This document shows, in pieces, positions 12,801 to 62,879 of a stretch of 64,000 nucleotides of DNA; the first letter of the stretch is position 1, and each line of letters starts with the position of its first letter. The stretch spans positions 50,134,108-50,198,107 of the forward strand of contig OY759217.1 in assembly GCA_963662175.1 (NCBI GenBank), given 5' to 3'. Below the pieces are notes generated by a model. It was not told the origin of the DNA, did not search any database, and saw only the letters and a list, made by a program, of their open reading frames with translations. The DNA is from Aradus depressus. Lineage: Eukaryota > Arthropoda > Insecta > Hemiptera > Aradidae. Position numbers and translations under genes: made by a program.

Positions 12801-15800
12801 ATTTTTAAATCATTTTTACATTAGGTATAATGTTTAACTTTTAAATACCTGGTTTTTTTTTGTTGTTTGTTTTAGAATCTAATTTTACTAAAAAAGTTTA
12901 GTAAGATCTATTTCTTGACATTAAAGTTTTTTATTGAAAAAATGTTATTATTTTTTAATGAACCGTTGCGGTTTATTTTAGATATTTGTTGTATCATGTT
13001 ACAGCCCTCATATGGTTGTATCACTGTATGATCAGCTTTGAAAGAAATGCTGAACATACAATCATACAAGGGCTGTAACATGATACAATCAACATCTTGA
13101 GTACCCCTATTATTTATTAAAAGTTTTGGGACACAATTAAATACTTAACGGGTTTTGCAACTGCATGCGAAAAAAAGATGGCTGGCGATGCAGATGCAAA
13201 ATCCGTTAAAACCATCTTCCAGATGCAAAACCCGTCATTTAAAACTATAAATTTAAAAAACTGTATTTTCCAGTTATGCCAGGTTATACGCATTCAGTAC
13301 TCTTGCAGAAGCTTTAAAAAGCAAAAAAAAGGTACAGTTCTAGCCCTATTAGTTGGCTGTTGACATGTTTTCCTCGTTTCTGTAAAAAAACAAAATGATC
13401 AGATAACGGGTTTTGCAACTGTTCGACTCATGTGAGTCCGGGTGTGCGATACTATTTAAACATTACTTTTACGGAAATTTATTTTAACTATGTTCGCGTT
13501 GCTCCTATCTCAAATCTTTTATTATTGCTGTTTATTGTTTCGGGCGCACCTTGCTTTTATAATCAAAATCATATCAACAGAATCTGTATTTGAATAAATT
13601 AACAATATTTTAAGTATATTATAATGAAAACAGAAACATAGAAATCTCTAGTCTACACTTACTGAGCTGAACTGAGCAAGGAGAAGTATCAGCAGTCTGT
13701 TGTCAAAACAGGACCCCAACAGGTGAAACATCAATTTTAAGGTACCCAGTGGTATTGTTATGATAGGAAATATTATTATTAAATTAAGGAAAATATTGGA
13801 GTCTTGACAGCACTGAATCTTCGCCACTGGGCTCTTAGTAATCCAAATTGGTTATTTCAGTTGGATAACGTATGTGAAGTGTCAATGTTTGGGCAGATAT
13901 TATCCATCGACATATCGGCCCATATTTTTAATACATTTAAGTAACATTGTACCAACACATGATGGTTATGTGACATTTATTTTAAGTTTATTTCTTCTTA
14001 GTATGCAGGGTTCATTTTGTTTTGTTTATTTTTCCCTAATTCTGACTAAAATCATCAAAAAACATTTATATAAGCTAATTCCTCTCACGCCTTGGAGATG
14101 ATTTTAGTGAAAGAAAAAAGTCGTCTTAATATGGCAAGTTTTTTAAATAATTTTTTTTATTTATGAAAATATTCAATTGATATTTGTATTAAAAATAATT
14201 ATATTGTACATGTTTCTATCTGTTTTGGTTTGGTGCAGGAGAGGTGAAGTGTCTGATGGAGCAGCTGCTCCGTGCGGTGGCCCATCTCCATGACAACTGG
14301 ATCCTCCATAGGGATCTCAAGGCCTCCAACCTGCTCCTCTCTCACAAGGGCATCCTCAAAGTGGGTGACTTCGGTCTGGCTCGGGAGTACGGCTCCCCCC
14401 TCAAGCAGTACACCCCCATCGTGGTCACTCTCTGGTACCGGGCCCCTGAACTCCTCCTCGGCGCTAAGGTTAACCATCCTTTTCTTGTCGATACAATCAT
14501 TACTTCGGTAGTTATTGAGATTTTTATGTATTTTTACCTCCCTTCCCTTTGGCTGATTTGACTGAAAATGAATAGATGTACTATATGTATGTACTATCGT
14601 GTCTATATGTCCATAGGGAGTTAGCATGTTCACATATATACAGGATTATTTCTATCCGACCTTATATATGGGTCACCCTGAATATTTTCAGAAATACTTA
14701 TCCAATCAATATCTCTTTTCCCAAAATCTAGTTTCAGAATGGAAAAGTAAAATATAGCATCCCAAGGGAAAAAAAAAATTCTATGAGGGATTTAAAGTCA
14801 GGTTAAAAAATGGTGAAAAGTGGTGTTTGTTGCATGTTGGTAACTGCAACCATCCGGGTGGAAATAGGGTGTCGCATTGAATTTGGGTCATTTTGTTTAT
14901 AAAATGTATGAAATCTAGAAGATTCTAAGAATTATCATTGCTCACATTAAATAGAACTAACACTGTCTGGAAGGTCTACTAGTGATAGTGATAATTTGAT
15001 CTAAAACAATCTTTTAGATCAATAACAACATTAAAATATATTTTTTATACAAATAGGTATTTACAACTGTATAAATTATATACACAAGAAGCAAATTTGC
15101 TAAGAGTAAAATATGGCATTGTCAAAATGTCAAGAGGGGATAAATCACCTAGTGGCGACCTCCCTAGGCACTGTGTTGTATTTATATATAACTCTCTCAC
15201 TGCTGCTACTATTAGGTCTCTAGGCCATTGGCGCTTAAGGCGTCATTGGTGAAGTGTGGCAGAATGGAGGGCACGGACTAAAGGATTACAAAGGGAACTC
15301 AGTGAGGAAAATAACTTTTTGTATAAAATAACTACACAATTTTTTTTGAAACTTATTTTATACACAAAATTACAGTGAAACATATTATTTGAATGAAAGT
15401 AAACAAATAAATCGACTATAAAATGACATATAAGTTCTAATATTAAGGTTACAAAATGAATTTTATTTTGGGTTATTATAGATCAGCAATGGATATATGA
15501 ACTGACTTACTGACAAATATAAACGATTCAGTTGGACTATATTTTAACTGACATTGTTAATCTCTGACGATTTGTCTGCTTCAGGAGTACTCAACGCCCA
15601 TCGACATGTGGTCGGTGGGCTGCATCTTCGCCGAACTGATGACCATGGAACCTCTCTTTACCGGCAAGTCTGAGCAGGATCAACTGAATAAGATATTCAA
15701 AACTCTGGGTACGCCCAACGAGCGGATCTGGCCGGGCTATTCCAGACTGCCCGCTGTTCAGAAGATCAACTTCACAGAATTCCCGGTCTCCACTCTTCGT

Positions 15801-18035
15801 AGCAGGTTTCCTGTTCCTCCCACTGAGGCTGGCTTCAACCTCTTGAATGGGTGAGGTTTTCTTCATTCATTATTGTAGACTAAATCTCTACACTATAAAA
15901 TAACTTGTAACTTAAAAAATAAACATTAACATCTATATTGTATAATTCCAGTGAGCGTGAACAGTAATGTATATATTGTTTCAGGTTCCTGACATACAAT
16001 CCTGGTGTGCGTCTGACGGCAGAGACATCTCTGGAACATGAGTACTTCAAGGAGGTTCCTCTGCCCATCGACCCAGCCATGTTCCCTACCTGGCCGGCCA
16101 AGTCGGAGGGGCACAAGATCAAGAAGATCTGCTCTCCCAAACCGCCTTCAGGAGGCCGCGACTATAAACAGCTCGTGAGTCCCAACTTCACAACCTCTCT
16201 TGTTTTTACCAATTAAGTCTTATATTGGTGTTGTATTGACTCAGCCCTCCACCAGAGGCACTCCACGCCCAATGGAATGGGGAGTCAAGTTTTGCCCCTT
16301 TTTAAAGTTCTCTGAAAAAAGAAGCAACTATTGTTTGGAAAATACGGCTCTTTCAATTGGAATTTCATTAATTGAATTGAAAAAGACATGTAACTCTTCC
16401 TGTTTCTAAAAGCCCTTCAGATACGCTTTTGAGTGATGTGTTATATTATGTGACCTTTTTCGGAAAACTAAAGCGTTGCAATGTTTGGGACAAAATTCAG
16501 AAGGGGACCTAAAAAATTCTGTAAGTGGTCTTTGGATAAATCTTTTGAAAACTTACTTCAATACCTTTTGTGATAGTTAATTATTGAAATAGTTTATTTC
16601 GTTTATCGATTTGGCTGAATAGGAGAGAATTTTTCTAGTAGAACATCATATTGAAAGCATTGAAGAATATCAAGAAATGTTTCTGACAAAAAGAAATGCT
16701 GAATTTAGTATGAGCGGAGCGGGAGTAGTCAGTAATCATGATTCTGTTAGATGGGATTACCAGAGTATCGACTGGTCAGATGGGACCGCACCCGTCCGCA
16801 TTAAACGGAATTTGTTGTAAAACGCAGATGATAAATATTTTAAAATATTTTTTTAAGTATTAGCGTAAATATTTAGCGCGCCCGCTAAATTAAATTTTTA
16901 GTTTACTAATAATACCGGATAATCGGTGTCCGGATTAGCGGGACTCTACTATATCTGGAAATTTGTTCAATTTAAGAAATTCTTTGCCCTTCAAAAATCA
17001 ACAAGGAACATTATATACTTGGAAGAGGGCGCCGGTATCTCAGATGTAGCGTACCAGCCAACTGAGCTCAAGTCCGATACCCGGCCGAGGCCCTAAGAAT
17101 AGTTCCGAGTGTTTAAGAAGGGGAGGTTTAACACAAAAACTCTAATGACTGCCGTTTAAATGAATGTATTGACATGAAATCTCATATGTAAATTTAAAGC
17201 CCTATAAGGATGACAACTATTAATTTTCCGCGTAATCGATCAAAGGGGAGGGGGACTTGGCTCAAATACTCTAATAACTGCCGATTTAATGAATGTGTGT
17301 CGACACAAAATTTAGTATGAGGATACAGAAGCCACTATGTAAGTCAAGTATTGGGTTTTAGCCCAAACAGAGGGAGAGCGAAAACGTTATTGGTTAATTC
17401 GTGCTGGGGAAGTACATAGTGATTCACCGACAACTTTCTTAATTGTGAATCTTATTTTACATTACATAGATTTTAATAATATGGTTAAAAGAACATGTTT
17501 AGTTATTATAATATATTTAAAAAGTAATAATAGACGTATTGCTTGCGTACCATTCTTGTGTTAGGCAGTTTGGAACGAACATATTTCACGGTTTACCTTC
17601 AATAAGGCTGGGGGGGGGGTCTCTAACATTTAAAATATACATATTACCAATCTTTCTTTGTCTTTATCTTCTTTGGATAATAAAATTTCATTAAAAGCAG
17701 CGAATTCAATCTTTGCATCTCCTGCTTTATAAACTTTCGTCTCTCCTAATTCAGGTGATTAGTCACCTGAGTTGTAGAAAATTATCAAGTCACTTCGACT
17801 AATAATTATTATAAAAAGTCCATAATGTACAAGAAATACAACTTGTAACTGATATTTACAAATGCACATTTTTCAGGAATATGACCCTGGTATAATATCG
17901 TATGGTATATAATAAATTGATACAAATAACATGTTATATAGTTTTATTTTTTTGTTATTTCAGGAAGACACAGATGAAGGTTTCCACATGGGCGGTGAAA
18001 GAAGTCAGACGTCAGGTTTTAGCTTGAAATTCTGA
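729..18035 (+). CDS. Cdk11: CDK11 (PITSLRE) cyclin-dependent kinase, complete 12-exon gene
   Basis: Coding exons: 729-829, 925-1027, 1116-1186, 3444-3871, 6196-6432, 7639-7843, 8975-9119, 10510-10654, 14239-14468, 15585-15850, 15985-16174, 17964-18035. They total 2193 nt, stay in phase and encode 730 residues plus TGA; every intron is GT..AG. Residues 1-380 are an Arg/Glu/Lys-rich, coiled-coil-prone N-terminal half with a Gln run and acidic patches. The kinase domain starts near 383: glycine loop EEGTYGVV 384-391, Lys406, PITSLRE helix 418-424, HRD 502-504, DFG 522-524, APE 547-549. Thr537 aligns with the activating T-loop threonine of CDK2. The tail ends GFSLKF, as in animal CDK11. Known family role: cyclin L-partnered nuclear kinase acting in transcription and pre-mRNA splicing. 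Oddity: about three extra residues (LKK) before the AFIPG segment at the exon 8/9 border. The start is the first ATG before exon 1, with A at -3. The neighbouring transporter gene converges on its 3' end. Confidence 0.96.
925..1027 (+). CDS. Cdk11: CDK11 exon 2
   Basis: The acceptor ttttag precedes [15 protein letters not shown], followed by a basic stretch KRPRKNKH that could act as a nuclear localization signal. The donor CAT|gttagt ends in phase 0. Confidence 0.88.
1116..1186 (+). CDS. Cdk11: CDK11 exon 3
   Basis: A short exon rich in His, Arg and Lys ([19 protein letters not shown]). Acceptor tatcaag, donor CATAG|gtaatt. It leaves two bases of an Arg codon. Confidence 0.85.
2920..3220 (+). 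pseudogene. Decayed non-LTR reverse transcriptase fragment (CDK11 intron 3)
   Basis: Translation gives [16 protein letters not shown], a stop, then [17 protein letters not shown]. This is the reverse-transcriptase finger motif usually read as VHKKGDPL..CANYR..SLLN. About 70 bp further, [19 protein letters not shown] resembles the following FRxGRS...LRQILE motif. Stops and frame changes make it dead. The element's ends could not be found. The rest of the intron (1187-2900) shows nothing recognisable. Confidence 0.7.
3444..3871 (+). CDS. Cdk11: CDK11 exon 4 (charged coiled-coil region)
   Basis: The largest coding exon, about 142 residues of continuous Arg/Glu/Lys-rich sequence (for example [19 protein letters not shown] and [12 protein letters not shown]). 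It is predicted to be a long helix or coiled coil, as in CDK11 N-terminal halves. GC content is far above the flanking introns. The acceptor is ttctcag. The donor CTAG|gtaggt leaves one base of a Glu codon. Confidence 0.93.
4311..4734 (+). repeat. Intron 4 copy of a ~0.4 kb direct repeat (copy A)
   Basis: Starts GTTTCTTTAGAAACAAAG and ends near GTCGTTGATTTTCAAG. It closely matches 6743-7144 with small indels. The last 60 bp contain GGTCGGCAACCTTTTTGCAC followed by GGGCCGCATTTT, which resembles a hAT-type terminal repeat. It is probably a transposon-derived unit. Confidence 0.8.
5463..5497. repeat. Perfect 12-bp-arm palindrome
   Basis: ATCAAATGCCAA, an 11-bp spacer, then TTGGCATTTGAT. A simple hairpin in AT-rich intron 4; no associated gene was seen. 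Confidence 0.7.
6196..6432 (+). CDS. Cdk11: CDK11 exon 5 (Ala/Gln-rich, poly-Gln)
   Basis: Begins [18 protein letters not shown], continuing the helix. A Ser/Asp segment ([10 protein letters not shown]) follows, then a mixed CAA/CAG run of nine or more Gln, then a Ser/Asp/Glu-rich stretch. The Gln run may vary in length between individuals. The exon lies between two direct repeats (4311-4734 and 6743-7144). Confidence 0.92.
6743..7144 (+). repeat. Intron 5 copy of a ~0.4 kb direct repeat (copy B)
   Basis: Same orientation as copy A at 4311-4734 and sharply bounded on both sides, where the flanks of the two copies are unrelated. Together they bracket CDK11 exon 5. Confidence 0.8.
7639..7843 (+). 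CDS. Cdk11: CDK11 exon 6 (acidic linker and pre-kinase segment)
   Basis: An acidic stretch ([15 protein letters not shown]) leads into [20 protein letters not shown], the strongly conserved segment just before the kinase domain in CDK11 proteins. The donor CAACAG|gtcctc leaves two bases of Arg382. Confidence 0.95.
8540..8790 (+). repeat. Dispersed repeat Rep-G (CDK11 intron 6)
   Basis: Carries the family landmarks: CCATAAGGACGACACCTA, then AATTTTTAGCC, then CTCAACTCAAAACCCTAAT, ending with a GATTAATTCGCGCTGCGGAA box and AGTACAT. Other copies are listed separately. Class unknown. Confidence 0.65.
8975..9119 (+). CDS. Cdk11: CDK11 exon 7 (glycine loop, PITSLRE helix)
   Basis: Encodes the ATP-binding loop [12 protein letters not shown], the VALKRLK lysine and the family-defining PITSLRE C-helix. 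Acceptor gctatag, donor CTCAAG|gttctg, phase 0. Confidence 0.98.
9630..10284 (-). mobile_element. SINE-A copy (minus) split by a nested SINE-A insertion
   Basis: The 3' part (9630-9745) and 5' part (10053-10284) of one minus-strand SINE-A flank a second, plus-strand copy. CTTACATTTTG occurs at both edges of the inner copy (9735-9745 and 10053-10063) as a target duplication. Confidence 0.88.
9746..10052 (+). mobile_element. SINE-A copy (plus), nested in another SINE-A
   Basis: Begins GCGCCGGTAG (tRNA-like head, slightly shortened), has the GGGTTCGAAAACCGG B-box region, the body landmark GGGACGTTAAGCGATGGTCC, and ends GGGCATGAGTCATAATAACT. Bounded by 11-bp target duplications. Confidence 0.9.
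10510..10654 (+). CDS. Cdk11: CDK11 exon 8 (kinase N-lobe and hinge)
   Basis: Encodes [17 protein letters not shown], then the hinge [16 protein letters not shown]. The end of the exon ([11 protein letters not shown]) carries about three residues more than the usual MKQPFLPG of animal CDK11. The extension may be a species-specific loop insertion. The donor cccg|gtaatt is canonical. Confidence 0.96.
11150..11731 (+). pseudogene. 5'-truncated jockey-like retrotransposon tail (CDK11 intron 8)
   Basis: Translates as [19 protein letters not shown] and [20 protein letters not shown] with one stop, the C-terminal part of jockey-type ORF2. [13 protein letters not shown] segment follows in a different frame, then an A-rich tail (11718-11731). 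Stops and frameshifts make it non-functional. Confidence 0.8.
12382..12689 (+). pseudogene. Frameshifted ORF of unknown function inside the 1.5 kb element
   Basis: An 89-residue frame (12382-12651) without an ATG start gives [19 protein letters not shown] and [20 protein letters not shown], ending shortly after. From 12633 the next frame encodes an acidic tail [18 protein letters not shown] and then a stop, so a single-base frameshift probably separates body and tail. I recognise no domain. It may be the remnant of a transposon protein. Confidence 0.45.
12981..13096. repeat. Imperfect 48-56 bp-arm hairpin
   Basis: Arms around TTGTATCATGTTACAGCCCT and its inverse, with several mismatches and a loop near GAAAGAAAT. 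It sits inside the 1.5 kb element. It could be a small palindromic insertion; the shape resembles a microRNA precursor. Confidence 0.7.
14239..14468 (+). CDS. Cdk11: CDK11 exon 9 (catalytic and activation loops)
   Basis: Contains [14 protein letters not shown] (catalytic loop), [13 protein letters not shown] (DFG and start of the activation segment) and [16 protein letters not shown] (P+1 loop and APE). All catalytic residues expected of an active kinase are present. Acceptor ggtgcag, donor GCTAAG|gttaac. Confidence 0.98.
15585..15850 (+). CDS. Cdk11: CDK11 exon 10 (kinase C-lobe)
   Basis: Starts [18 protein letters not shown] and continues through [15 protein letters not shown], the CDK C-lobe with the conserved Asp-Met-Trp-Ser motif. 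The donor AATGG|gtgagg leaves two bases of a Gly codon. Confidence 0.97.
15985..16174 (+). CDS. Cdk11: CDK11 exon 11 (end of kinase domain)
   Basis: Encodes the last kinase helix ([12 protein letters not shown]), the CDK11-typical [15 protein letters not shown] segment and the start of the Pro/Gly-rich tail. The intron before it is only 134 bp. Donor CAGCTC|gtgagt, phase 0. Confidence 0.96.
17025..17095 (+). mobile_element. SINE-A head fragment
   Basis: GAGGGCGCCGGTATCTCAG through GATACCCGGCCGAGGCCC, the tRNA-like 5' part only; the body is missing. Confidence 0.75.
17105..17430 (+). repeat. Dispersed repeat Rep-G (CDK11 intron 11)
   Basis: Two partial tandem units of the AACTGCCGATTTAATGAATG body, ending in GGTTAATTCGTGCTGGGGAA and AGTACATAG. 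Same family as the copy at 8540-8790. Confidence 0.65.
17964..18035 (+). CDS. Cdk11: CDK11 exon 12 (C-terminus and stop)
   Basis: Encodes [15 protein letters not shown] and ends SGFSLKF then TGA. The GFSLKF ending is the conserved CDK11 C-terminus, so the gene is complete at its 3' end. Confidence 0.94.
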   Translation, partial: EDTDEGFHMGGERSQTSGFSLKF

Positions 18036-18094
18036 TTTTGAAACTGTACATAATGAATGTATATTTTATTTATTATATTGCTGTAATTAAAAAA

Positions 18095-18100
18095 AATAAA
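18095..18100 (+). terminator. Candidate poly(A) signal of CDK11
   Basis: AATAAA lies 60 bp after the CDK11 stop codon in A/T-rich sequence. The cleavage site was not determined. Confidence 0.5.
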
Positions 18101-19885
18101 AATTTGTATAAAAATATTGTTTTTCTCTACTGCAACATACAAGCCCCGCCCCCTCCGAAATCAATTATATACAGCTATAAGTTTCCTGAGTTATCAAAAA
18201 AACTTTCGTTTTCTACTGTCGGAATATAATTTTTGTTTGTAATTTTAGAAAAAAATATTTGAAATTCTTTTCTAAAGCGTCGACTTTTCCAGACATTCTC
18301 GCGGAATCTTTTTCAATTGAAACTTTCGAGATGTAACCAAGATTGAAGGCAGATTGGGGCCTTCTAACCGTCCATTATGTCCGTCTGTTCACTTCGATCG
18401 GATCTTTTTTTTTTTTTTTTACTAAGGATTATATATGTAAAATAGGTAGATATAATACACATGAACTTGAATTAACAATTATGTATTTTAAGAATATAAA
18501 TACAGTCAAAACATAAAAACAACAAAAAAAACATAACAAATATAAAATAAGACATATTTAGAAATAGAATATACAAATATATATAATTATATACAGGGTG
18601 GTCCAGCCAAAGGAGTACTGAAGCAAATTGAGAACCAAAAAGAGGAAAAGAAAAAAAATGCAAGTACCCTTATTATTATACTCAGTTTAAACAAACGCTG
18701 TTGAGTATTTATAATGTTGGCAAGACTTTCTAGGTTTGTTTTTGGCACTTTAAAATAAATAAATAAACAGAATTTTTTTTTCTTCTAATTTTTTGACAAT
18801 TTTTGCATGTAAAGCATTTGACACTTGAATGAGGCGGCTGACCAACGTCAGTCTTCTTGTGAAATTATTGCGATTTTAACTCAGTGACATGTCACGGTCG
18901 GGTTGATATATGAGGCTAGATACAGCTGGAGCAAAGGACAGGCATTCTAGCTCAGGAAGCAAGACCAGCTTATCTATCTCAAGATAACCCCATTCAAACC
19001 TAGACTCGTCTAATTAATTATATTCAAATGCGGGAACGCTTTTTCGTTATATCAATATTTTGTTCTTTGGTATTTACTTTGGCGTAGTAGCTTTATTCAT
19101 TTCTCTGATGTACATGAAGTGCTTCATCTATACAACCTTCCAGCTCTTTCTTAAAATGTAAAAAAAGCTTCGGTCATGCGCTTTCTTCAAAACAATAAGA
19201 ATACTTCGAATAGTTTGTTAAATAAATTAATAACGTGAAATAAAAACAAGACTAAGCAAAACAAACAGCGGCTGCGCAATGGCCTTAGTCCTTCAATATG
19301 TCAATGACAGCGCTGTTTGTATACCCGGCGCGAAAATCTTATTCAATTTTTTTTGACTGACATTATATTCCAGCTCTCATACCTCGAATATTTTCTAGTA
19401 TTTTCGGATAGTGCGCGACCTTGTCACAAAAAAATCCTGCAATTTTCATTCCAATAGCATTATTTTTCATTGAGTTAACCTCATTGGTTTAAATGAAAAA
19501 TTTTATTTAATAAGATCTCAATTTTTTTTGTTTTATTTCAATTTCCTGCGCGAAATATTTGGACTTAGAGGGGAGGGAGGCGAAGCAAAATGATCACCTG
19601 ACGATAAGCCAACACCAAGAGTCCAGTTAAGAAAATTTCAAGGAGGAAAGTATATGTTATTAAAATTAAGAAAATCTTACCTTGAAAAAAAAAAAAAAGT
19701 TTACCCTGCTTTTTTTTAGAGAAACATTTTCACATTTTGTTCGGAATAATTTTTCTCATATCCTTGAAACTCCCAAAATGTCGATGAGTACGTTTCCATT
19801 AGTTGCCAAAATAAAGCCTATTGTCTCTTCAGCTGGTACATCCCTAAAGTATGAAAATAAATTAAAAAGGCTCAAATCGAGGAAC
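18101..19885. other. Intergenic stretch between the convergent genes
   Basis: AT-rich, with homopolymer runs (18407-18421 T, 19684-19697 A). A cagggtggtcc box near 18596 could be a transposon end. No exon or structured RNA was recognised. Confidence 0.4.
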
Positions 19886-20405
19886 CTTATAATCAATAAA
19901 TGAAACAAACTTATTTTCGAAAAATTATCTATTCCATAAAAATGTTATACACATACCACTATGACCAGAAAGGCAGTTTGGTTGCGAACCATTCTTATAC
20001 ATCTTGTCTAATAACAGTTGTAAAACTAAAATTAAAGATGAAGTTATTAAATTGTACAAATATAAACTAATAAATATGCATGAAATGATTTTTGTACATT
20101 TAACAAAATGATAACTAACGACGTGAGAATATTAAATATTATCAGTAATGATTTTGATATTTAACATTTTCTGCAGAGATATTGTGAAACACAATAAAAA
20201 ATAAAGATTTTACAAAATATTTATAATATATGGGAAGTACTATCGGTATTGCTATCATCTTCAGCTAGGACTTAACAAATACTCAGTATTAAATATGTAT
20301 TCAGTATTTAGTCTTGGCTGAAGATAAGTACTCCCATATATTTTATGTATTTTGTGGAATAGACATTATTTAAAAAAAACTTGTTTTCTTTATTTTTTAG
20401 AATCT
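19886..20405. mobile_element. ~0.5 kb MITE-like element (family M1)
   Basis: The left end (ATAAATGAAACAAACTTATT, then TATCTATTCCATAAAA) is inverted at the right end (TTTTGTGGAATAGACATTAT, then CTTGTTTTCTTTATT). An inner inverted pair includes GGGAAGTACTATCGGTATTG and AAGTACTCCCATATA. The shared end GTGGAATAGACAATATT links it to the hairpin at 27044-27168. Confidence 0.6.
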
Positions 20406-20900
20406 TTTTGTTAAATATACAAACATCAAGCACACATAAATTAGTTTGTTAGAATTTAATGATTTTATCTTTAGTTTCAATATTATTAATTATACAGGAA
20501 ATTATGTGACCAAACAAATTCCTAACTATATAACAGCCACGATGATTTCCTAGTTGAAATTCCAAACATCTTCCTTACCTTATGTACAAGAATGGTTCAC
20601 TCTCAGCGAACTGACTTAATTTACAACTAAAACTAACGATGGTGTAATGTATAAAATAATACGTGGAACAGACAATATTACAAGTTTGTTTTATTTATTT
20701 ATTAAGTAGACAACAAAAAGAAGGATCCTGTCAACAAGGAGCCATGAGATTCCGTTTCTTCATATTTTTTCTTACACTTTTACATGAAAAAAAAAAAAAA
20801 TCGTCTCGAATTTCACTTCCTTCAACTTTACAAAGTTGATTTTCTTGATGAGAGTAACGCGAACTCCGGATCGGCTTGCTACACAGTTCGCGTCAGCAGC

Positions 20901-20906
20901 TTTATT
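20901..20906 (-). terminator. Candidate poly(A) signal of the SLC7 transporter
   Basis: AATAAA on the minus strand, 20 bp after the stop codon. This would give an unusually short 3' UTR. Further AATAAA matches near 20690-20700 fall in repeat sequence. Confidence 0.35.
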
Positions 20907-20926
20907 GCTCCCATAGAGATGTCTCT

Positions 20927-61314
<40,388 letters not shown>

Positions 61315-61328
61315 GGCGCCTGCACTGA

Positions 61329-61361
61329 TTAAACATGTGGCAGCTCTCCCGGCTTCTCCAT
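61329..61361 (-). other. Candidate 10-codon upstream ORF before the SLC7 start
   Basis: On the minus strand an ATG in strong context (GCCATGG) opens a 10-codon frame ([10 protein letters not shown]) that ends in TAA 14 bp before the transporter ATG. It counts only if this stretch is in the 5' UTR, which the sequence alone does not show. Confidence 0.4.
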
Positions 61362-62480
61362 GGCAACCAGCCTCAATGCAGCGGTGTCTGGCGGACGAAA
61401 GGGTAACGACCAGTACTGCACTGTATCTCCATCTAGTGAGATACGAAATTACTGTTAACCCAGCGACATCTCATCGGAATCGTTAGAACTACCTATCCAA
61501 CCCTGGCATCTTGTAATTCTGACGCACCCTACTAGAGGGTGCCACTGACCGATTCCAGTCAGCTTCGCTCGCTTCATCCTCAACATTTCAACACATTTAC
61601 TCCACTAAACGTAGGAAGAAATGGAAGAGGATTGCGATCAGGGCAATGAATAAAAAGTCGAATTTCCGCAACGCTTCCAACACTGTTTCTGTGCCTTCTT
61701 CAGTTCATTTAGTAAATTGAAAACTGAGTAATTTGAAAATTCCTTCCGGTGACTTCTTCTGGGTGGTGCGTTTGTCACAAAAGCATTGAAATTGGTCAAA
61801 ATTACCTCTTCTTCTAATAATTTAAACCGAAGGGGGAGAGAACTCAGGGAAAAGCCTCATATAGACCTAATCTTGTTTTTTTGGCTTATAACTCGAAAAC
61901 TACGTCATTGTCGACAAAACTAAGGATGACAACATTCATGCAGACTAAACCAAATCAAATCCTTCATTTTACACCAGAAAGATGAATAATTTTGATCACC
62001 GGACTACAGTCGAGTCGAGTCCTGATAATCCGGACTAATAAATGCAAATGGTTGTTCAGACTACCGAAAACTCGGATTTAGTTGGAAATATAAAAACGTA
62101 TAGCTGCCTGCGTCAATGATAATCTATTAACTTCAAAGTAATTTCATAGTTCAATTTTCTCAAAAAATTGCAAGGATTTTCCACTGAACTGTTCCTTTGG
62201 ACACTTGTTGAAGAAGCCAGATCAACAGAAACGATCCTTCAGGAGGATTATCAGAAGATTTAAAGCTTTTTCTCTTACCTTCGCCTTCTTCTGTGGATCA
62301 GACAAGCTTTAAGATATCATTTTTTTTTAAATATCCGGTTCAAAAAAAAAAAATATCTTCGTTGTGATGTAAACTATGGAACATTTTTTTTATGAATATA
62401 AAAATAATTTTTTTTATTATAATATAATATATATATCAAGGTCTTATAAAAAACAAGGGACATCAAGAAAAAAAAAAAAA
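61362..62480. other. Upstream region of the SLC7 transporter
   Basis: Presumed promoter and 5' UTR on the minus strand. No TATA box or other core promoter element could be identified, and no other gene was seen. Confidence 0.35.
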
Positions 62481-62487
62481 AAAAAAT

Positions 62488-62676
62488 GGGGGCCATGGTG
62501 GCCGTGCGGGCTAGAGCGTAGGGCTTTGGTCGCATGGTCTCACCAAGATTTGCGGGTTCGAATCCCGTCCGGGGGTTAGTTTTATTTCGTAGATAGAACT
62601 CCCTCCCGGGGCCATGGATGTCTTAAATAATTATATATAACACATTGACATGGCTAATATGCACCGTACATAAAGC

Positions 62677-62748
<72 letters not shown>
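62488..62748 (+). mobile_element. SINE-B copy with a 71-A tail
   Basis: GGGGGCCATGGTGGCCGTGC, B-box GGTTCGAATCCCGTCC, CTCCCTCCCGGGGCCATGGA and GACATGGCTAATATGCACCG, followed by 71 uninterrupted A (62678-62748). An A-run also precedes the element, so the target duplication may be A-rich. Confidence 0.9.
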
Positions 62749-62750
<2 letters not shown>

Positions 62751-62879
62751 AAATCAAAAGAACAGCTGTGAAATAAATAGGGAGATGAGTGGAGAGCTAG
62801 CTCTGGAACAGTGCACATAAAGTTGAGATGTTTGTTTTTAGTGAGGTTGAACAATTACCAGAAAGTTGAGTTATCGAGG

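Larger units (their letters stand above)
11933..13430. mobile_element. 1.5 kb DNA-transposon-like element with terminal and subterminal repeats
   Basis: Terminal inverted repeats: TGAGTCGACCAGTTGCAAAA at 11933 onward pairs with its near-exact inverse ending at 13430 (27 bp, two mismatches). The motif GCAAAACCCGTYA and close variants recur near both ends: 11947, 12095, 12128, 12152, 12206 on the left, and 13146, 13196, 13225 and 13404 on the right, some inverted. The middle holds an ORF at 12382-12651 and a hairpin at 12981-13096. Clusters of short motifs near both ends are typical transposase-binding arrays. I could not assign a superfamily, and no target duplication was clear. Confidence 0.75.
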
